Assembly: GCA_965213765.1 (NCBI GenBank) | Contig: OZ243926.1 | Span: 620,001-684,000, forward strand | Length of the DNA stretch: 64,000 bases | Reading direction: 5' to 3' | From: JAJDXO01 sp965213765 | GTDB taxonomy: Bacteria; Pseudomonadota; Alphaproteobacteria; Rhodospirillales; UBA2165 | In this document: piece after piece, positions 18,378 to 26,149 of the stretch | Numbering within the stretch: the stretch's first letter is position 1 | Layout: every line of letters begins with the position of its first letter | Translations under genes and position numbers: made by a program | Notes under the pieces: generated by a model | Database searches by the model: none | What the model was told of the DNA's origin: nothing | The model's input: the letters and a program-made list of their open reading frames with translations, nothing else

Positions 18378-19223
18378 GTGGACGGCGCGTTCAGACTCGG
18401 CGATCTGCCCATCTCGGCCGCCGATGTGGCCGAATACGACGAGGCCGGCGTGGCCTGCGTGCGCGGCGCCATTTCCATGGACTGGGTGGAGAAACTGCGG
18501 CCCGCCGCCGACTGGGTGCAGCGAAACCCGGGGCCTTACGACAGCGACCTGACCACCGATGGCGGAGAATTTTATGGCGGCCAGTACCTGTGGCAGCGCC
18601 GGGAAGAGTTCAGGGAGTTCATCTTCGAATCCCCCATTGCCGCGGTGGCGGCCCGGCTCATGGCGGTGAGCCGGGTTCAGTTGTTTTACGACTTCCTGCT
18701 GACCAAGGAGCCGGGCGGCGCCAACAAGACGCCCTGGCACCAGGACCGGCTCTATTACCCGCTCGCCGGCGACGGGGCCGACAATATCTGCTCGACGTGG
18801 ATTGCGCTCGATCCCGTGACCATCAAGTCCGGCGCGGTCGAATACGTCGCCGGCTCCCACAAGTGGGGCAAGTATTACGTGCCGACGTCGTTCACCTTCG
18901 ATGACCGGTTTGACGGCCACGACGGGATCGAGACCCTGCCCGACATCGACGGCCATCGCGAGGATTACGACATCCGGAGCTGGGATTTGGAGCCCGGCGA
19001 TCTGGTCGCCCACCACGTCATGGGCGTGCATGGCGCGCCGGAAAACACCGCCGATATCCGCCGCCGCGGGCTCGCCATCCGATGGATCGGCGGCGCCGGG
19101 GTGACATTCGATCCCCGCCCCGAGACCCAGCCGATCCTGCGCGAGGCGGTCGCCGAAGGTCCCTCGCCGCAAACCCCCGGCGCGGTGCTGTCGGGCGATG
19201 CCTATCCGGTGTTCAATTTCTGA
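18378..19223 (+). CDS. Phytanoyl-CoA dioxygenase family protein
   Basis: This 281-residue Fe(II)/2-oxoglutarate-dependent oxygenase has the metal-binding pair in TPWHQDRLYY (HxD, about residues 117-119), the distal histidine in DLVAHHVMGVHGAPENT and the 2-oxoglutarate-binding arginine in LAIRWIGGAG. It starts at GTG two bases after the stop of the molybdopterin enzyme, so the two are almost certainly co-transcribed and may act in sequence on one compound. The family hydroxylates acyl-CoAs and many small molecules; the substrate cannot be read here. Confidence 0.88.
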   Translation: MDGAFRLGDLPISAADVAEYDEAGVACVRGAISMDWVEKLRPAADWVQRNPGPYDSDLTTDGGEFYGGQYLWQRREEFREFIFESPIAAVAARLMAVSRVQLFYDFLLTKEPGGANKTPWHQDRLYYPLAGDGADNICSTWIALDPVTIKSGAVEYVAGSHKWGKYYVPTSFTFDDRFDGHDGIETLPDIDGHREDYDIRSWDLEPGDLVAHHVMGVHGAPENTADIRRRGLAIRWIGGAGVTFDPRPETQPILREAVAEGPSPQTPGAVLSGDAYPVFNF

Positions 19224-19459
19224 CCGGCGGCCCGTTCCGCCCCGATCAACGGTTCGCCGTATGCCGCTTTTGCGGCCCAAGCCGGTCATCGGCAAATCGC
19301 AACCGAATCTTTACGAATCGGGCCGAAGGTCGACAACGGGAAGCAAGCGGAGGAGACCCGTTGCCCGGGAAATCCGGGCGCTTTTCGAGCCCCTTGATTT
19401 CGCGGCGCAAGACTGCTGTGCTTTCCCGATTGGCCCAACAACTGAAAGGAGGTGATCCG

Positions 19460-19525
19460 ATGTCTAACGCTATGGTGAAGTTGAGAGTAGCCCAAGCAGC
19501 ATCGGCACCTTGCCGCGGCTGCTGA
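19460..19525 (+). CDS. Candidate 21-residue peptide with Cys-rich C-terminus
   Basis: A short reading frame (MSNAMVKLRVAQ then AASAPCRGC, stop TGA) is preceded by aaaggaggtgatcc, which is exactly complementary to the 3' end of bacterial 16S rRNA, with a short spacer to the ATG. About 85 bases downstream is a strong intrinsic terminator on the same strand. No other plus-strand gene follows for more than 4 kb, so the transcript seems dedicated to this peptide or to a regulatory RNA. I do not recognise the peptide. The ending CRGC recalls leader or modified peptides, but no maturation enzyme is nearby. Confidence 0.45.
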   Translation: MSNAMVKLRVAQAASAPCRGC

Positions 19526-19608
19526 GAGCGTACCTCGCTATCGGGTGAAATCTTCAAAGCCGACGGAATACGGATAAATGCCGCGGCTTCACCTGACGTT
19601 CTCCTTGA

Positions 19609-19650
19609 CCGCCGTCCCCGCCGCCTATTGTTCGCGGGGGCGGCGGTTTT
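19609..19650 (+). terminator. Strong rho-independent terminator
   Basis: A 13-bp GC-rich stem (left arm 19609-19621, right arm 19634-19646, one G-U pair) with a 12-nt loop is followed directly by tttt. It is oriented for plus-strand transcripts, that is, for the short peptide transcript and the dioxygenase operon upstream. Confidence 0.85.
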
Positions 19651-19748
19651 CCAATGAAGCCCCATAACCCTTTGAAAATAAAAGAATAAAGTGGGGCTCC
19701 CTGTTGCTCCCCTTTCCTTGAGCCGGCGCTGACACGGCCCGGCCCGAA

Positions 19749-19790
19749 TATTCCATGGGGATTATCCAACCTATTCCATGGGGATTATCC
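19749..19790. repeat. 19-bp direct repeat at the end of the PhoX gene
   Basis: The sequence tattccatggggattatcc occurs at 19749-19767 and again at 19772-19790. The second copy contains the stop codon and last codons of the PhoX gene. It looks like a recent tandem duplication or slippage product. Confidence 0.8.
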
Positions 19791-21743
19791 CATGAGGCCG
19801 CCGTCGTCCCTGGTGACGGCGACGACGGCCGAGCGGGGCGTGGTATCGCCGCCGTCCGGGAAGTGGCTGTTGCCCGGGCCTCGTTCGCCGGGGTGTTGGA
19901 TGCCGACGAACATGGTCCTGCGGTCCGCGCTCCAGGTCAGCCCGGTGATCTCGCACTGTCTGGGCCCGACCATGAAGCGCTTGATCTCGCCGGTGGCCGG
20001 GTCGCCGACCAGCATCTGGTTGTTGCCCATGCCGGCGAAGCCTTTGGCGTTGGAGTAGTTGCCGTCGGTCTGGATCCACAGCATGCCCCTGGTGTCGATC
20101 CGGAGCCCGTCGGGCGAATTGAACATGTTGTCCTTGTCGACGTTCCCGGAGCCCGCATTGGCGTCCGAATGGACCGCCGGGTTGCCGGCGACCACATAGA
20201 GGTCCCAAGCGAAGGTGCCGGACAGATGATCGCCGCCATCGGGCACCCAGCGCACGATCTGGCCGTAATTGTTGGCCTCGCGCGGGTTGGGGCCGCCGAC
20301 CGGGGCCGCGTCGCCGCCGGCGTTGGGCTTCCTGCCGCGGTTCTTGTTATTGGTCAGGCAGCAATAGGCCTCGGTCCTGAGCGGGTTCACCGCCACCCAT
20401 TCCGGGCGGTCCATGGTGGTCGCCTTCACCGCTGAGGCGGCCTGGCGGGTATGGATGGCGATCTCGGCCCGGGACGTCATGCCTGTGGTCCGGGGGTTGA
20501 GTTCCAGCCACTCGCCGCGGCCGGCGTTGCCGAATTTGGCCGCGTAGAGCTTGCCGTTCTCCAGCAGATCGCCGTTATCGCCGCCTTCCGCATAGCGGCC
20601 GTCGGAAACGAACTTGTAGAGGAACTCGCCCCGCTCGTCGTCGCCGAGATAGACCACCACCCTTCCGTCGGCGGCCAGCGTCACTTCGGCGTTCTCGTGC
20701 TTGAAGCGGCCGAGCGCGGTGCGCTTCTTCGGCGTCGAGGCGGGGTCCAGGGGATCGATCTCGACGATGTAGCCGAAGCGGTTGGGCTCGTTCGGATGCT
20801 TGGAGATGTCGAACCGTTCGTCGGCGCTCGCCCAGGCATAGCCCCAATCCTTGAGGTTGACGCCGTAGCGCTTGAGCTCATCGGAGCGCCGGTAGCCGGG
20901 ATCGCCGGACGAGAAGTAGCCGTTGAAGTTCTCCTCGCAGGTCAGGTAGGTGCCCCACGGGGTCCGGCCGCTGCCGCAGTTGTTCCAGGTGCCGGCGGCG
21001 GTGGCGCCGGCGGGATCGAGCCTCGTCTTCATCAGGTCGTGACCGCGGGCCGGGCCGGTGATTTCCATCGGCGTATCGGCGGTGAACTTCCGGTTGTATT
21101 CGGAGTCCTTGACGATGCGCCACTTGCCGCCGGTTTGTTCGACCTCGAATACCGAGACGCCGTGGGCGGCCTTGGCCTTGCGGACGTCGTCCGGGCCGGC
21201 AACCTTGCCGGCGGCGAAGAACAGCTTGTCGTTCACATACTCGTTGTTGACCGCGAGGATCGAGCGGCCGTCCACGGTGAACAGTTCCATGCCGTCGTTG
21301 TTGTCGCCGAACGCCATTTCCTGGCTTTCAACCGTGCCCTTGGTGGCGTCATCGAACTCGGCGCCCCTGGACCAAAGGGGATCACCCCAACGGGCCACCA
21401 CGTGCCAGCCGTAGCCTTCCGGCACGGTGACCGTGTCGAGGGTGTTGGCGGCGACCGGCTTGAAGCCGAAGCGGTCGCCACTGGCGGGCGCGGCGGGCGC
21501 GGCGGCCCGTGCCGGCGCCGTGGAGGCGACGAACGCGGCGGCGGCGGCGGCGGCCGTGCCCCGCATGAAACCCCTGCGGGAGATCTCCCGGCCGGCAAGC
21601 GCCGCGAAATCGGTCTCCCCGGGGCGCGGGAAATAGAACTCGTCGAAATCGTCCACGGCCGGATCGAATTCGCGCGCCGGGTTTTCGGCCTGATTTTCGG
21701 CGATCTCTTGGGCTTCGGCTTCGATTATCGTTTGGTCGGGCAT
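19785..21743 (-). CDS. phoX: PhoX family alkaline phosphatase
   Basis: This 652-residue exported phosphatase belongs to the PhoX (DUF839) family, calcium- and iron-dependent enzymes that release phosphate from organic esters in the periplasm. A twin-arginine signal SRRGFMRG (about residues 54-61) precedes an alanine-rich hydrophobic stretch. Family segments include WNNCGSGRTPWGTYLTCEENFNGYF, RFGYIVEIDPLDPASTPKKRTALGRFKHE and a late SPDGLRIDTRGMLWIQTDG. It is monocistronic. A tandem Pho-box-like site lies about 83 bases upstream of the start, as expected for PhoB control. Confidence 0.92.
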   Translation of the reverse strand: MPDQTIIEAEAQEIAENQAENPAREFDPAVDDFDEFYFPRPGETDFAALAGREISRRGFMRGTAAAAAAAFVASTAPARAAAPAAPASGDRFGFKPVAANTLDTVTVPEGYGWHVVARWGDPLWSRGAEFDDATKGTVESQEMAFGDNNDGMELFTVDGRSILAVNNEYVNDKLFFAAGKVAGPDDVRKAKAAHGVSVFEVEQTGGKWRIVKDSEYNRKFTADTPMEITGPARGHDLMKTRLDPAGATAAGTWNNCGSGRTPWGTYLTCEENFNGYFSSGDPGYRRSDELKRYGVNLKDWGYAWASADERFDISKHPNEPNRFGYIVEIDPLDPASTPKKRTALGRFKHENAEVTLAADGRVVVYLGDDERGEFLYKFVSDGRYAEGGDNGDLLENGKLYAAKFGNAGRGEWLELNPRTTGMTSRAEIAIHTRQAASAVKATTMDRPEWVAVNPLRTEAYCCLTNNKNRGRKPNAGGDAAPVGGPNPREANNYGQIVRWVPDGGDHLSGTFAWDLYVVAGNPAVHSDANAGSGNVDKDNMFNSPDGLRIDTRGMLWIQTDGNYSNAKGFAGMGNNQMLVGDPATGEIKRFMVGPRQCEITGLTWSADRRTMFVGIQHPGERGPGNSHFPDGGDTTPRSAVVAVTRDDGGLMG

Positions 21744-21825
21744 CTTTTACTCCCATCCCGCCGCGTCGCGGCGCATTGATTCCAAGGTGTGATCACGCCT
21801 CTTACAGGCGGAATGTTGCACCGCG

Positions 21826-21843
21826 GTGACGCTTCGGTGACGG
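21826..21843 (-). promoter_or_regulatory. Pho-box-like tandem site upstream of phoX
   Basis: On the minus strand the sequence reads CCGTCAC-N4-GCGTCAC, two 7-mers with the 11-bp period of the PhoB consensus CTGTCAT-N4-CTGTCAT. The match is partial (GTCA core kept in both halves), but the position upstream of a PhoX gene makes it meaningful. Confidence 0.5.
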
Positions 21844-21924
21844 TCCAATAAAGTTTCATTTTTCTCGGGAATCCTTAACCGAATAGAGCCTGCTCCGTTT
21901 CGTTCCGGGCCGTATGACACGGGA

Positions 21925-23253
21925 TCATCCGCCGTTGAAGAACCGGTTTTCGGGCCTGGAGAGGCCGAGATTTTCCCGCAGGGTGGCGCCCTCGTACTCC
22001 TTCCGGAACAGTCCCCGGTCCTGGAGAACGGGGACCAGCTTGTCGACGAATTCATCGACGCCCCCCGGCACATAGGGGAACATGATGGTGAACCCGTCGC
22101 TGCCCCGGGTCTCCAGCCATTCCTCCATCTGGTCGGCGACCGTCCGGGGCGAGCCCATCAGGCAGAGCCCGGAAAAACCGCCCAGGCGCTGGGCCAGTTG
22201 GCGGACCGTCAGGTCCTCCGCCGCGGCCATCCTGATCGCCCGCTCGCGGCCCGACTTGGTGGCGTTGCTTTCGGGGATCTCGGGCAGCGGCCCGTCGGGA
22301 TCGAACTTGGAGGCATCGGTGCCGATGGCGATGGAGAGCGATGCGATGGCGCTCTCGGCGTGGACCAGGCTGTCGAGCTTGGCCCGCTTGGCCCTGGCCT
22401 CCTCCAAATCGTCGCCGAGGATCACCAGGCAGGCGGGCAGGATGCGGATGCCGTCCGGGTCGCGCCCGGCGGCAACCATCCGCTCCTTGATATCGGCGTA
22501 GAACGCCCGCCCCGCCTCGAGGTCCGTGTGGGAGGTGAACACCGCCTCGGCCGTCTCCGCCGCCAATTGCCGCCCGTCATTGGAGGAGCCCGCCTGGACG
22601 ATCACCGGCCAGCCCTGCACCGGGCGGCCGATGTTCAGGGGCCCGCGGACCGAAAGGTAATCCCCCTTGTGGTCGAGCACATGGAGCTTGTCGGGATCGA
22701 AGAAGATGCCGCTTTCCTGGTCGCGGACGAACGCATCGTCGGCCCACGAATCCCAGAGCCCGGTGACCACGTCGTAGAACTCCCGCGCCCGCTTGTAGCG
22801 CTCGGCGTGATCCATGTGATCATCGCGGCCGAAATTCCTCGACGCGTCCGGGTTGGCGGTGGTCACCACGTTCCACCCGGCCCGCCCGCCGGAGATGTGA
22901 TCCAGCGACGAGAACCGCCGCGCCACATGAAACGGCTCGTCGTAGGTGGTGGAGCCGGTGGCCACCAGGCCCAGATGCTGGGTCACCATGGCGAGCGCCG
23001 GCAGCAGCGTCATCGGCTCGAACGAGGTGACCGTCCCGCTCCTCTTGAGCGCCTCCATGGGCATGTTGAGCACCGCCAGATGATCGGCCATGAAGAAGGC
23101 GTCGAACTTCCCCTCCTCCAGCTTCCGGGCCATGGCGCGAATGACCTCGAAACTGAAATTGGCGTCGGCCCGGGCGCCCGGATAGCGCCACGCCCCGGTG
23201 TGGATGGTGACCGGCCGCATGAAGGCGCCGAGGTGCAGTTTCCTATCGCTCAT
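21925..23253 (-). CDS. LLM class flavin-dependent monooxygenase, NtaA/SnaA/DszA type
   Basis: This 442-residue FMNH2-dependent oxygenase matches the NtaA/SoxA/DszA branch of bacterial luciferase-like enzymes, which attack nitrilotriacetate, dibenzothiophene or related compounds. Evidence includes HLGAFMRPVTIHTGAWRYPG, FFMADHLAVLN, the central SGGRAGWNVVTTANPDASRNFG, ERYKRAREFYDVVTGLWDSW and GPVQVW-like QGWPVIVQAGSSNDGRQLAA. The start MSDRKLHLG was chosen by family alignment. No flavin reductase gene is adjacent, so reduced flavin must come from elsewhere. Confidence 0.9.
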   Translation of the reverse strand: MSDRKLHLGAFMRPVTIHTGAWRYPGARADANFSFEVIRAMARKLEEGKFDAFFMADHLAVLNMPMEALKRSGTVTSFEPMTLLPALAMVTQHLGLVATGSTTYDEPFHVARRFSSLDHISGGRAGWNVVTTANPDASRNFGRDDHMDHAERYKRAREFYDVVTGLWDSWADDAFVRDQESGIFFDPDKLHVLDHKGDYLSVRGPLNIGRPVQGWPVIVQAGSSNDGRQLAAETAEAVFTSHTDLEAGRAFYADIKERMVAAGRDPDGIRILPACLVILGDDLEEARAKRAKLDSLVHAESAIASLSIAIGTDASKFDPDGPLPEIPESNATKSGRERAIRMAAAEDLTVRQLAQRLGGFSGLCLMGSPRTVADQMEEWLETRGSDGFTIMFPYVPGGVDEFVDKLVPVLQDRGLFRKEYEGATLRENLGLSRPENRFFNGG

Positions 23254-23681
23254 GGTTTCGCTTTCCCGTCTCTTTCCCGCCCCTTTCGGGGGCCCCGTCA
23301 TGCGTCAGGCGCATAGCGCCAACCCGTTGATATTGCTAGATTTGTATCTTAAATTCCAACCAGGCCGTTTTGCGCGCCATGGACATTCATGGACATTAGA
23401 TGACACCCGTTTGGGAGGTACCTCCCATTTTGCCCGTACAAAGTTGCATAGCGCCACCCCGAACGTAAATCACCGCCCCACGGAAATATCTGTAGTGTCC
23501 GTATGGCGGTGAACCATTGAGGTAGTACGGAGGGGGGGATGGGTCAAGGTGTTGCCTGCTCGTCGCTGGCACCGGGACCCGTTGGTTGCCTTCGGCGGCC
23601 CCTGCCAAATGGGTCCATCGAATTCTAAGTGGATTATAAAGGTTACTTGACGCCGGGACCGAATCCAGCCAGCGTTGGGGG
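23254..23681. other. Gap entering an AT-richer islet; 16-bp palindrome
   Basis: No gene is convincing in these 428 bases. Composition shifts from GC-rich to more AT-rich near 23320, marking the edge of an acquired segment. A perfect 16-bp palindrome, tgggaggtacctccca, lies at 23412-23427. A short repeat (catggacattcatggacatt) lies near 23375-23396. No tRNA or integrase is seen that would explain a site-specific insertion. Confidence 0.5.
23412..23427. promoter_or_regulatory. Perfect 16-bp palindrome
   Basis: tgggaggtacctccca is fully self-complementary. It lies 255 bases before the first gene of the small-gene islet and could be an operator; no regulator is known. Confidence 0.3.
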
Positions 23682-24179
23682 ATGCTTAAAGCGTTCTATG
23701 TCATCGGCGGGGAGATTGTCATCTTCGGAGGCGGGAAGATGATTGACAGTCTCGGTATTGTGAACACTTCGTGGTTGTGGCCTGCCGTGGTTTTAGCTGG
23801 TTTCGCGCTTGTCATAGGCACATTCGTCCACGATAGATTGAAGCGAAAACGGCAAGGGCAGGAAGAAGAGCGGTCTACGCTAGAAGACGACTTTAGGCTT
23901 GCTCCGGGATCAGGAAAGATCGCCGCTCAATTAATTCTCCAACAAGATGATCTAGCGGAAGCGGAGCGCACCCTAAACAAATTCGAAGTTCAGGCGAAAC
24001 GAACCGACGAAGCGTACCCATTTGCAGCATTTGCGACGAAACTCGCAGAACGCGATGAAATGACGGACGCGGACCATGCGTTAAGAAGACTTCCTGAATC
24101 CGCACAGTGGCAAGTAGATGAAGCCATAGGGTGGGCGCTCTATGAACTAACGGGGCAATCCCATGAGACAGATTCTTGA
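23682..24179 (+). CDS. Hypothetical membrane-anchored protein
   Basis: This is a 165-residue protein of unknown family. One or two hydrophobic segments are near the N-terminus (VIGGEIVIFGGG and SWLWPAVVLAGFALVIGTFV). A charged linker (DRLKRKRQGQEEE) and a helical cytosolic domain with TPR-like character follow (AEAERTLNKFEVQAKR, DADHALRRLPESAQWQVDEAI). It begins a plus-strand run of small genes with closely spaced starts in an AT-richer islet. Codon use differs from the surrounding GC-rich genes, which suggests acquisition by transfer. Confidence 0.6.
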   Translation: MLKAFYVIGGEIVIFGGGKMIDSLGIVNTSWLWPAVVLAGFALVIGTFVHDRLKRKRQGQEEERSTLEDDFRLAPGSGKIAAQLILQQDDLAEAERTLNKFEVQAKRTDEAYPFAAFATKLAERDEMTDADHALRRLPESAQWQVDEAIGWALYELTGQSHETDS

Positions 24180-24197
24180 TAAGGAGTGGAGAGATCT

Positions 24198-24509
24198 ATG
24201 GGCGCAGTTGTCTTAGCATCATCCGTGATAGGCAGCATAGTTGGTTGCTACATCCTCCTTCGCCTCTTGATGTACGGCGTCCGCAAGGTACGCCGGCAAC
24301 CGAATGGTGCTCTGGAGATCGCCCTTTTAGGTCTCTTTCTGTTAGCGGTTGCTACGGTCGTCGGGGGCTATGGCAAGCAGGATGATCTTCCTGAGCCGCA
24401 ATTCATCCAGGCCTTCTACACCTATTTCGGCCCCGCCATGTTGGTGGCGGTGATTGAGTTGGTGCGCCTCGACCGTCGGAAATCTGATCCGCCACCCAAA
24501 AATACATGA
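24198..24509 (+). CDS. Hypothetical small multi-pass membrane protein
   Basis: This is a 103-residue protein with about three predicted membrane helices: VVLASSVIGSIVGCYILLRLL, ALEIALLGLFLLAVATVVGGY and FYTYFGPAMLVAVIELVRL. The ATG at 24198 lies after aaggagtggagag; an in-frame GTG 12 bases earlier is possible but too close to the ribosome-binding site. It follows the 165-residue gene by 18 bases, so they are probably one transcript. The family is not recognised. Confidence 0.55.
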   Translation: MGAVVLASSVIGSIVGCYILLRLLMYGVRKVRRQPNGALEIALLGLFLLAVATVVGGYGKQDDLPEPQFIQAFYTYFGPAMLVAVIELVRLDRRKSDPPPKNT

Positions 24510-24531
24510 CCGAAGCCTAATGGAGAACAGC

Positions 24532-24639
24532 ATGACTGAAGACGACAAGCGCCTCGAAATAGGCAGGCTGGTGGTATTGAGCGCGATGGCGCCCATCTTG
24601 GGCTTTAGCGCCGTTGCGGGCGCACTATGGGAGCACTAA
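24532..24639 (+). CDS. Hypothetical 35-residue membrane peptide
   Basis: The short frame MTEDDKRLEIGRLVVLSAM... ends in ALWEH and contains one hydrophobic helix (LVVLSAMAPILGFSAVAGAL). A tggagaac ribosome-binding site lies 6 bases before the ATG; a second in-frame ATG lies 12 bases earlier. It sits 22 bases after the preceding membrane gene in the same direction. No homologous family is recognised. Confidence 0.45.
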   Translation: MTEDDKRLEIGRLVVLSAMAPILGFSAVAGALWEH

Positions 24640-24652
24640 TCACGGAGCGATT

Positions 24653-24880
24653 ATGATGGATCATCAAGATACAGATGCTTCTGGACAGCTTGTTCCAACA
24701 ACCGCGAAAGTTGTGCAGCTGCGGACAGAGAAAGAGCATACGCGAAAGGCATCGGGTTGTTCGGGTCAAGAAGCCGAACCAAAACCGTTTGGGAAGATGA
24801 CGCCGGTTCCGCCGCCACGGCTGACACAGGACGAACTTGATGCGCTGAGTCGTCGTCTGAGAGATTCGGAATCTGAATAG
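24653..24880 (+). CDS. Hypothetical 75-residue soluble protein
   Basis: This hydrophilic protein (MMDHQDTDASGQLVPTTAKV...) has a proline-rich turn (MTPVPPPRLTQDELDALSRRL) and an acidic C-terminus. acggagcga provides a plausible ribosome-binding site for the ATG at 24653. It starts 13 bases after the stop of the small membrane peptide, completing a four-gene run. The function is unknown. Confidence 0.5.
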   Translation: MMDHQDTDASGQLVPTTAKVVQLRTEKEHTRKASGCSGQEAEPKPFGKMTPVPPPRLTQDELDALSRRLRDSESE

Positions 24881-24925
24881 GTTCAGGAACATCTTTTATG
24901 GAAAACTCCCTAGAGAAGGTTTGTT

Positions 24926-25123
24926 GTGACTTACCGCCCCAAACTTGATCCGAAAGTGGACCTCGCCGGTGCGACTCCGGAGACGCTAGCACGGGCGCTT
25001 CTACGGAACCCGCTACGACCGCGCCCCGGAGGAAAGTCCGTTGTCGGCAATGAGATCGCGGTAGAGAAGGTTGCGCCCGACAAGCCCGGCCACCGTGTCC
25101 CACATCTGCGCAAGCGTTCCTGA
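24926..25123 (+). pseudogene. Small hypothetical gene, 3' part fused to IS1595 antisense sequence
   Basis: A frame starting at GTG reads TYRPKLDPKVDLAGATPETLARALLRNPLRPR, with gagaagg upstream. The motif ATPETLARALLR recalls small proteins seen in other alphaproteobacteria. After about residue 30 the frame runs antisense into the end of the IS1595 transposase gene, so the true C-terminus was probably lost when the insertion sequence arrived. The boundary is inferred. Confidence 0.35.
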
Positions 25124-26002
25124 TTCGCGGATGTTGTGCTTACCGGAAAATTCGGAGACATAGCGTTGCAGATGCTTCGGAGACATCTTATGGAAGGTTC
25201 CGTCATGGGCGCGCTTGAGCATCGCCCAAAAACTCTCAATCCCGTTTGTATGGGCTTGTCCGCGGACGTATTCGGAGACGCTATGCTGGACGGCCTCATG
25301 CTCCCGCTCGACGCCTTTGTAGGCCCGCGCATCGTCCGTGTAGACCGTCGCGTCTTCCTCGGTGTTCTCCTCGACAAAATCCTGCAATGTATCGGCGTCG
25401 GTCTTGGTGACAACCTCGGCGCGGACTTCGTTAGTCGCCCGATCCTTGATTCCGACCACGGCGGTCTTGCCGACAGAGCCCCGTCCGGTGTCTTTCAGCG
25501 CCTTGCGCTGGGCGTTGCTCATGTTCTTGCGCTTGCCGCCCATGTAAGTCTCATCGACCTCCACCGGGCCGTCAAACGGCTCGTCACCGTCGTCCTCGCC
25601 CCAGGCCTCGCGGATGCGGTGCAGCATAAACCACGCGGTCGGCTGTGATACGCCGATGTCGCGTTGCAGTTTCATGGACGAAACCGACTTAAGCGACGTA
25701 ATGCACAGGTAAATGGCGATTGCCCATTTCCGCAACGGGACGTTCGATCGCGCTATCGGCGTTCCCGTGCGGACGGAAAAGTAGGACCGGCAATCGGTGC
25801 ACCAATAGGGCATGGGTTTCGAGTTCGGAACCTCGCGGGTGCGTGTCGATCCGCACTTGCCGCAATACCGCTCGCCGTCCGGCCAGATCGCCGACTCAAA
25901 CCACGCGGTCGCGGCTTCCTCGGTCGGAAACATGTCCATCAATTGAACGAGTGTCAGTCCTTCGCGATGGGAATTTCCAGGGGCCTTGCGGGTCATTTCC
26001 AT
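25013..26002 (-). CDS. IS1595 family transposase (ISXO2-like DDE)
   Basis: This 329-residue transposase begins with a zinc ribbon (YCGKCGS ... YWCTDC, about residues 47-72) and a helix-turn-helix region (SSMKLQRDIGVSQPTAWFMLHRIREAW). The DDE catalytic core has PVEVDETYMGGKRKN, VYTDDARAYKGV and the glutamate in HTNGIESFWAMLKRAH. These are the IS1595 family signatures. The start MEMTRKA follows aaaggtagag on the minus strand. Clear terminal inverted repeats and target duplications could not be found by eye. The gene appears intact and has its own promoter. Confidence 0.92.
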   Translation of the reverse strand: MEMTRKAPGNSHREGLTLVQLMDMFPTEEAATAWFESAIWPDGERYCGKCGSTRTREVPNSKPMPYWCTDCRSYFSVRTGTPIARSNVPLRKWAIAIYLCITSLKSVSSMKLQRDIGVSQPTAWFMLHRIREAWGEDDGDEPFDGPVEVDETYMGGKRKNMSNAQRKALKDTGRGSVGKTAVVGIKDRATNEVRAEVVTKTDADTLQDFVEENTEEDATVYTDDARAYKGVEREHEAVQHSVSEYVRGQAHTNGIESFWAMLKRAHDGTFHKMSPKHLQRYVSEFSGKHNIRESGTLAQMWDTVAGLVGRNLLYRDLIADNGLSSGARS

Positions 26003-26022
26003 CTCTACCTTTGTACCCCTAG

Positions 26023-26050
26023 AATATAAGGCGTGAGATTGGAATGTCAA
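26023..26050 (-). promoter_or_regulatory. Sigma-70-like promoter of the IS1595 transposase
   Basis: On the minus strand a perfect TTGACA box (26045-26050) is followed after 16 bases by TATATT (26023-26028), about 20 bases before the transposase start codon. It is one of the clearest consensus promoters in the window. Confidence 0.65.
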
Positions 26051-26149
26051 GTATTCTTTATAATCCCCAAGTCTAATCATTTGGCCCCGCCGCCTGGGCG
26101 GACTACCATCGTCGCTTCGACAGAGGCGTTGGTGCGGCAGGAGGCAGGC

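Noticed and set aside
19523..19655. Reading the stop of the 21-codon peptide as selenocysteine (CRGC-U...)
   Set aside because: The extended frame would run straight through a strong terminator hairpin and shows no recognisable protein, so TGA is taken as a real stop.
24900..26100. Terminal inverted repeats of the IS1595 element
   Set aside because: Several weak pairings around 24930-25010 and 26060-26095 were examined, but none was convincing, so only the transposase gene and promoter are annotated.
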